Origin: Paraescarpia echinospica
Taxonomy: Eukaryota; Annelida; Polychaeta; Sabellida; Siboglinidae
DNA: 64,000 nucleotides
Assembly: GCA_020002185.1 (NCBI GenBank)
Contig: CM034539.1
Span: forward strand, 27,354,721-27,418,720
Reading direction: 5' to 3'
This document shows positions 58,676 to 64,000 of this stretch, piece by piece; positions within the stretch are counted from its first letter, which is position 1; each line of letters starts with the position of its first letter. Both the position numbers and the translations under genes were made by a program. The notes below the pieces were generated by a model. The model saw only the letters and a list, made by a program, of their open reading frames with translations, was not told where the DNA came from and made no database searches.

Positions 58676-58773
58676 ATTCGCATTGCCTCCGTATTGGTCT
58701 GACGGTAGCCGTGTTGGCCTTCGGCCTCGGGCCAATACGGCTATACTCCGGCTAATACGAAGGCAATACGAAT
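58676..58773. repeat. GC-richer hairpin, about 49-bp arms
   Basis: The sequence is almost its own reverse complement around a centre near 58724: ATTCGCATTGCCTCCGTATT at the left pairs with AATACGAAGGCAATACGAAT at the right, and GCCGTGTTGGCC pairs with GGGCCAATACGGC. It is a foldback MITE or a stable cruciform. Confidence 0.8.
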
Positions 58774-58904
58774 ACGACCAATCAATAACGTAAAGTTTCG
58801 GTTCAAAGCCCCACCACAACAGATAACGCGCATACTATTATCTTACTGTGTTATAATTAAACCTATATCTAGATGAAAGAGATTGTACAATGCTCATGAA
58901 CAGC

Positions 58905-58976
58905 TATAATCTTAGTTTATAATGCCACCCTGGCGTGTGCTATACTCTTAGTTTATAATGCCACCCTGGCGTTTGT
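58905..58976. repeat. 36-bp tandem duplication (two units)
   Basis: TATAATCTTAGTTTATAATG...CCACCCTGGCGTGTGC followed by a second copy with three differences. Confidence 0.85.
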
Positions 58977-59223
58977 TGCTTGGCAACCCAGCCAGAAATA
59001 GCACGCGTTCATCCCGCCGACCATCGTTGCATGTCGTTGTGATCTGTGTTCACGTTCTGATTGCACCCAGGAATCCCTCACACTGGGGCTCCCGGAGAAG
59101 AAAATAAGAAGATATCTTAATTTACATGTATATATATATATATATATATATACACCTACATAATTGCGAATCTGACGGAGATATGCTCTGACATCACACA
59201 GAGTAACATACACATACAGTTAT

Positions 59224-59322
59224 AATCCTTATTCTTGTTGCCAATGCATGATGTCAAAACATGCTCTAAACGTCATATTGGACAGGGACTGTTTCCAAAA
59301 ACTATGGGGTTGTCACTAACAT
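59224..59322 (+). repeat. Direct repeat pair, left member
   Basis: CATGCTCTAAACGTCATATTGG, ACAGGGACTGTTTCCAAAA and CTATGGGGTTGTCACTAAC correspond to a diverged copy at 60147-60240. The intervening 0.9 kb holds only unassigned open frames (59352-59778), so this could be an ancient duplication or element ends. Confidence 0.55.
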
Positions 59323-60146
59323 AATTACTCATACAGCCAGAGCCTTAAATAATGGTGTTTGTATCCGTCCCTGGAACGCTAACTATTGTTTCTCGGATTT
59401 GTTGTCGTTCTTTCATGCCAGGCGAAACTTCTTGCTGGGATGGAGGAAATTGGCGCTTTCTTTTGCCCGCCTCGTGGTCATTATTCGGCTACAATGCTGG
59501 GGTAATATGGCTTGAGGGTGCGAGAAATTTTCGGATGCTATGTACGCAGCGTCGGGATTGGTCAGTATCGTTCGGAGTTTTCCGCGAAGCGCGCGAAACA
59601 TTTCCAGGCATGGCATGACCCATTCATTTCATTCTCGGGTGTTGTAAAGTACGGATCAGATGGCAAGACCACGCAATGTAAGGCAATGGTCCAGCTTGAT
59701 CCTCCGCCAGTACAGCTGATGAGGGTTGATTACCCGAAAGGGAAGAAGTGTGTATTGGTTATCGACATTGATTATTGAATGCATTGAATAGCCCGTATAT
59801 TTTAATATGCATAATACCAGAGTACCGATTAGTGGCTTACACATCCTGTCAATATTAAGAACACTATTAGCTCTTGCGTCGAAACGTTGCAGACCGGGCT
59901 CCACCCAAGCCAAACGCATGGAGGCTTAATGTCCCGGCATGGGTAGGCCCTACAACGCCCTCCTGTAAGGTAGGTGTGCACGCCACAACAGAGTCGCCTC
60001 GCCAGCGTAAATCTCTTAGCAGGCATGGCACCCTCTCGTTTCCCGTATGTGAAAACCAATATTATTCAGCTTGTACAATACGCATTCGTTGTCAATGTTT
60101 GATGTACTGGTATCACGTGGCACCCAGAACATTTTAATGTAAGCAT

Positions 60147-60240
60147 CCTTGTTCCTGTTGCCCGTGCAAAAAGTCAGAGCATGCTCTAAAAACCCGATTG
60201 GACAGGGAATGTTTCAAAAGGCTATGGGGCCGTCCCTAAC
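60147..60240 (+). repeat. Direct repeat pair, right member
   Basis: Diverged copy of 59224-59322: CATGCTCTAAAAACCCGATT, GGACAGGGAATGTTTC and CTATGGGGCCGTCCCTAAC. Confidence 0.55.
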
Positions 60241-62500
60241 AAAACAACTTGCTTGCTTACGTACTGCCTATTACCGTAATATGCTTTAAGTAAGTTATTG
60301 TATATGTAGGCCTATACAACGATCGATCGATTTTAGCATTTTGTCTTACATAATCGTAATCGCTATACTATAAATATGCAACACTGAAGTTGAATGCCGC
60401 ATTTTCGATTATTTCTGCGGTTCTACAAAACCACCATTTCTTATTATACCAGCACACTTATTTTGACATGGAAACCATAGCGATGAAGGAAAATACAACC
60501 CGAGAAAGGACAGGTTTGGGAATGCAACTGGGTGAGAAGAATTGTTTGAGTGAACAAAATATACAAGCGAAGTATGGACGAGCTGAGGAAATTGGCGTAC
60601 AAAGGTGCTTCACGAAGAAGCGGCCAAGAACTCGGCTAAGATGAGATGGAAACGTGTAGCGATTGAGAATTTAACGGCTAGCGCAAACAAGCTGATAGGC
60701 CCTACCTTGAAAGTGGAAGGTAAAAGGAGAAGACGTATACTAAGACTGAGATGTGAGGATTGTGTCTGCAGAGATTGGAGGGATTAGGAAAGGAATGGAG
60801 AACGTTCATATTTTAATATTTTTAAACTCAATAATTTTTTATACAAAATGTACTAGTCGTAGCAAATGTGCGTATATGATGTTTCTTGTATTTTATTCCA
60901 TCTAACGATTGCAAATAAATATATCATTATTATATAGTGACATACAGAGGGGAGGGGAAAAGGTTGGTGTAAATAGCAGTGCGGGAACTGTGAGAGGAAA
61001 CAAAAAAGAAAAAGAAAACAGTAATCAAGCTCCATCATCGAGGCCAGCCTCATACAGGACAGCCATGGAAAAAGGGGTGAACAGTGTGTATTTCACAATG
61101 CTATATTGTCCAATTCTGATTATGCAGTCTATCGTCAATTTGCAATCCCTCGACCGCTGGTGGATTGCATCGTGTTTTGATGGACAACCAAGAAATGCAA
61201 ATCGATATCCCAAAGTGCCACTGTTAATGACGTTACGGTAGTACGAACACAGATCAATTTATAACGTATATGCGTTCCACTGTTTGGCTTGTGAATTAAA
61301 GTGGTGCCCATCCATAATTATGGCTCTTGATATGTGTCATTTCCTTGAAATTTCCGTACACATCCAGTGAGTTTTATTTCCCTAAGTTCCTCAGCCAAAA
61401 CGTTTCTACCACCGTCTTGTCTCCAAAAAAGGGGAATATTATCCATTTATGAGTACATCAGTTCTTCCGAATGTTGTACAACACGGACTATTCAATTGAC
61501 TATCAAATCTTGCAAGATTAGTATTTTGCCTTTATCTTGGCCCATGACTATAGCTAACCCAGCGGTTAGCAAATTGTGCTTATGCTCTTTAGTTTCTTAG
61601 GTTACATCAAGACAATTTGGCACAGTACTTATTGAAACTGCGTACTCTTTAGGTTTTTGACTCGCCCTTGACGTTAACCGTTTTGACTACATTCTTGTTC
61701 GTGTTGTAACAGCATGTTGTACATAATGTGTTTTGTCAATAGAACGGCTTCATCAAAGTTTATAATTATACAACATTCGCCAAGGATTATCACTTCAATA
61801 CCAGTGGCAGACACGTGACGTCATTTCGCCGATCACCTAATATAACCTGATAACGCAAACACACTGTATACACGAACAACCTCGAGCACACGCGCACATA
61901 GATACGCACTCGTGTACAACAATGCAGGCATACACATCAACTGAAAAATACACAAACGCACGTACGTACACACGTACGTCCACTTGAACGTGGACGCGTA
62001 CACAGACACACGCACATACAGATACGAACGCATGCAAGCGCGCCATGAAAGTGTTTGAAAACGACAAGAATGCTATATTGTGAAATTGAATCCACCAGGT
62101 ACATTGGTATGTAATTTTAAGGACTTTTATGGCACATTATAGGCCACTATCCACTGTTTGTGTGAAGACAACTATTTTTATTTCAACATACGTGGTTAAG
62201 AAACGATATATACACTTTAAATAATAATCTTCATATTCCTGGAAATTCGTCTGTAAACACGTATTTGGTAATTTTAGCAAACATATGTGTAGCAGTAAAT
62301 ATTAGGGTGATGGTAAACTTTAGACTAACAATATGTATCAGCGTAACATTAATTATTATTAAGTACTTCCAAAGTTGTATGTGCGGTACTTAATTTATCG
62401 TGTGTACAATATACTTTGGCTACATGCCAGGACACGTATGTTGTAAGTCTTCTATTGTCATGCATAGTTAAATTGAATTCGTTTTCTTCACGTTTTTTCG
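60241..62500. other. Intergenic, nothing recognised
   Basis: Short basic open frames at 60390-60787 and 60909-61241 show no domain. An interrupted CA/CG tract (ACACGCGCACATAG...) lies at about 61880-62030. No gene is supported. Confidence 0.35.
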
Positions 62501-62509
62501 TTTTTTTAC

Positions 62510-62630
62510 ATTCGGTTCTGCTCGGGTCTAGTCAAGTGTTGTCGGATGTTGTCGTTTGTTGACGGGTGTTGTTGGGTGTTTTCGGGTGTCGTCGGGTATT
62601 GTCGGCGCTTGTCGGGTGTCATCGGCTTAC
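62510..62630 (-). repeat. Minisatellite in the paralogue 3' UTR, unit about 10 bp
   Basis: Plus strand reads GGGTGTTGTC-type units (TGTTGTCGGATGTTGTCGTT, GGGTGTCGTCGGGTATTGTC). On the minus strand it is the ACACCCGACG repeat following the stop codon, the same unit as after the stop at 55698. Confidence 0.75.
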
Positions 62631-62649
62631 CAGGATTCACGTCCCCTTC

Positions 62650-62729
62650 TCAGTACAACCTAACGACAACAGTTGCCGATAACGAGAGACAGCCAACAAC
62701 CCGGAGGACCATCGGCACTTGTTCGGCGC
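62650..62729 (-). CDS. Terminal exon of a paralogous gene (GPI-anchor-like)
   Basis: Minus strand, acceptor TTCTGTTACAG then 80 nt to TGA, reading GAEQVPMVLRVVGCLSLSAT followed by VVVRLY. Length, phase, GxEQVxMV start, GCLSLSAT core and LY end are all shared with exon 15 of the main gene. The rest of this gene must lie to the right. I found no linker or EB exon between 62740 and 64000, so the preceding intron is long or leaves the window. Confidence 0.75.
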
Positions 62730-62739
62730 CTGTAACAGA

Positions 62740-63375
62740 ACATATGTTCAATAACATGTATTTTGTCGTACACGAAAACAACTCATAAATTGAAGAATTG
62801 TCAAATAAAGATGACTTGCTCAGTCAAGGGAAGCTTAGCTTTATCTACCATTTATTAAACTCGCTTCCTTGTCTATAGTTAGCTGAATACATGATTCGAC
62901 GCTAACCCTTGTTATATAGTTCAGAACCAATTCTGCTAGTAATATTTGTAATATAGGTATTTTATTTGTATAAAGAAACGCTAGTTGAATTAGATACGTC
63001 TATGTAAACCGCTGTCAATAAATAACAAAATAAATGCAATTTATTACCAATATATACGTACGTACGTATGTATGTATGTCAATGCTAACGATACTGTATT
63101 TCCTCTTGAGAACTGTATTTAAATAACACATACCAGACTTGACAAGTATATATAATCTGGCGCCAGGCGTGGTTGTAGGCTTTACTGTGGCTGAAACAAG
63201 ATTTAAAGCGATATGTTAGAAATGGCACTGGACAACACGAAATGCAACCCACGACGTTTACAACTTCTACGGTGGGATTTTCAGGTCAATGTTATGCCAG
63301 ACGCCAAGTTAGGAATCGATAATCATCAAATGTCTTCGAACTAACATGACCACTCGATCGATGTAGGCTGTTGAT
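62740..63375. other. Probable last intron of the paralogue, nothing recognised
   Basis: AT-rich. A TACGTACGTACGTATGTATG tract at about 63055-63078. No module exon seen on the minus strand. Confidence 0.35.
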
Positions 63376-63539
63376 TTTCTTCAAGGATAGAAAACTGAAA
63401 TGATATTACAGTCCGTACCGTCACACGCCAATAAATGGCAATGCGATTGGCGGCAAACCTTCTCATGAAAAGAAGTGACAACCTGATTAAATAGTAGTAG
63501 CCACCTTCTGCCCCGAGAGGCAATGTTTGTCATAGGTGC

Positions 63540-64000
63540 ATTCACGTGGGTTGATTTATGGCATGACGCCTCGGACGCTTGGTCTCCTGGTGTATATGCG
63601 TCAGTGTCAGTGCCAATTGCTGAACCGGCAGTAAGACAGGCTCGCCAGATGCCCCTGTAGTCTTTCAAATCTCTCTTTTCTCCCTCAGTCAACTTAACCT
63701 TAGTAGGCGTCTGTGTTTGAGGATGTTGTTCAATTGTGTAGAATTGCAACGTCATAGTGTCTCAAGATTTGTAATTTGATCCTGCAATCTTACGCCAATA
63801 ATGGCGCGCAGACAACAAAGATGAACGCTGTCAAGTTTTCATTCCTGTTTGCGTTGTAAGTTGTCCGTGTCTCTGCACCATACAATAATATGCTAATAAC
63901 ATATGCATGATACACTTTCAGATTTGTGAACAGTACTAGGCTCTTGTTTGACCAGAGTCTAAGATAGTAGGCCTATATTACATTGTTGAAAATTTGTATT
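63540..64000 (-). pseudogene. LINE reverse transcriptase fragment, leaves window
   Basis: Minus strand reads LKVYHAYVISILLYGAET, then after degeneration RAIIGVRLQDQITNLETL. YGAETW and the C-L-R-x-I-x-G-(V/I)-xx-QD-x-ITNxEVL sequence are the post-RT landmarks of several LINE clades, here with frameshifts. The minus open frame 63381-63755 is mostly a shifted reading of it plus unknown sequence. Confidence 0.55.

Overview
This window is animal (metazoan) nuclear DNA. It is AT-rich and intron-rich, full of CA/GT and TA microsatellites, and littered with decayed retrotransposons and small inverted-repeat DNA elements. The mix of Ty3/gypsy, 2A-bearing CR1/L2-like LINEs, tRNA-derived SINEs and a multicopy ORF family that I recall from marine invertebrate genomes suggests a marine invertebrate (mollusc, other lophotrochozoan or invertebrate deuterostome). 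I cannot name the species. I see no bacterial operons, rRNA, free-standing tRNA genes or CRISPR.

The one convincing host gene runs on the + strand from about 12.08 to 55.70 kb. I assembled it by hand from 15 exons. Every internal junction after the start exon is phase 1 and no junction creates a stop. It encodes a signal peptide, then a cassette of four cysteine modules (A, B, C, D) and a Thr-rich linker, then the whole cassette again (A', B', C', D', linker). A duplicated Thr/Asn linker exon and a hydrophobic GPI-anchor-like C-terminus complete it. The predicted product is about 521 residues if both duplicated linker exons are used, or 482 with one. Modules A to C resemble EB modules. The function is unknown. 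A homologous terminal exon of the same length lies on the - strand at 62.65-62.73 kb, so a paralogue points tail-to-tail at this gene and continues past the window edge or through long introns.

Layout: 0-1.83 kb, 5' part of a Ty3/gypsy element (- strand, leaving the window). 3.3-5.1 kb, internally deleted LINE carrying a DVEINPGP 2A-like motif. 5-12 kb, mostly unassigned. 12-20.6 kb, gene exons 1-5, with a MITE touching the start codon, another beside the first module exon and a hairpin beside the third. 20.6-31.9 kb, a long intron holding SINE, hAT-like and LINE insertions. 31.95 kb, exon 6. 32.95-37.29 kb, a 4.3 kb element with long terminal inverted repeats and a decayed, internally inverted ORF of the uncharacterised family. 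38.0-38.5 kb, exons 7-8. 39.4-47.1 kb, LINE, hAT-like and other relics. 47.8-50.1 kb, exons 9-12. 51.15-55.62 kb, a recent 2.2 kb tandem duplication that copies the penultimate exon. 55.7-64 kb, convergent intergenic DNA, a SINE, hairpins, the paralogue's last exon and a LINE fragment leaving the window.

All exon boundaries are read by eye from GT/AG sites, frame and homology between repeated modules. No transcript or database search was available.
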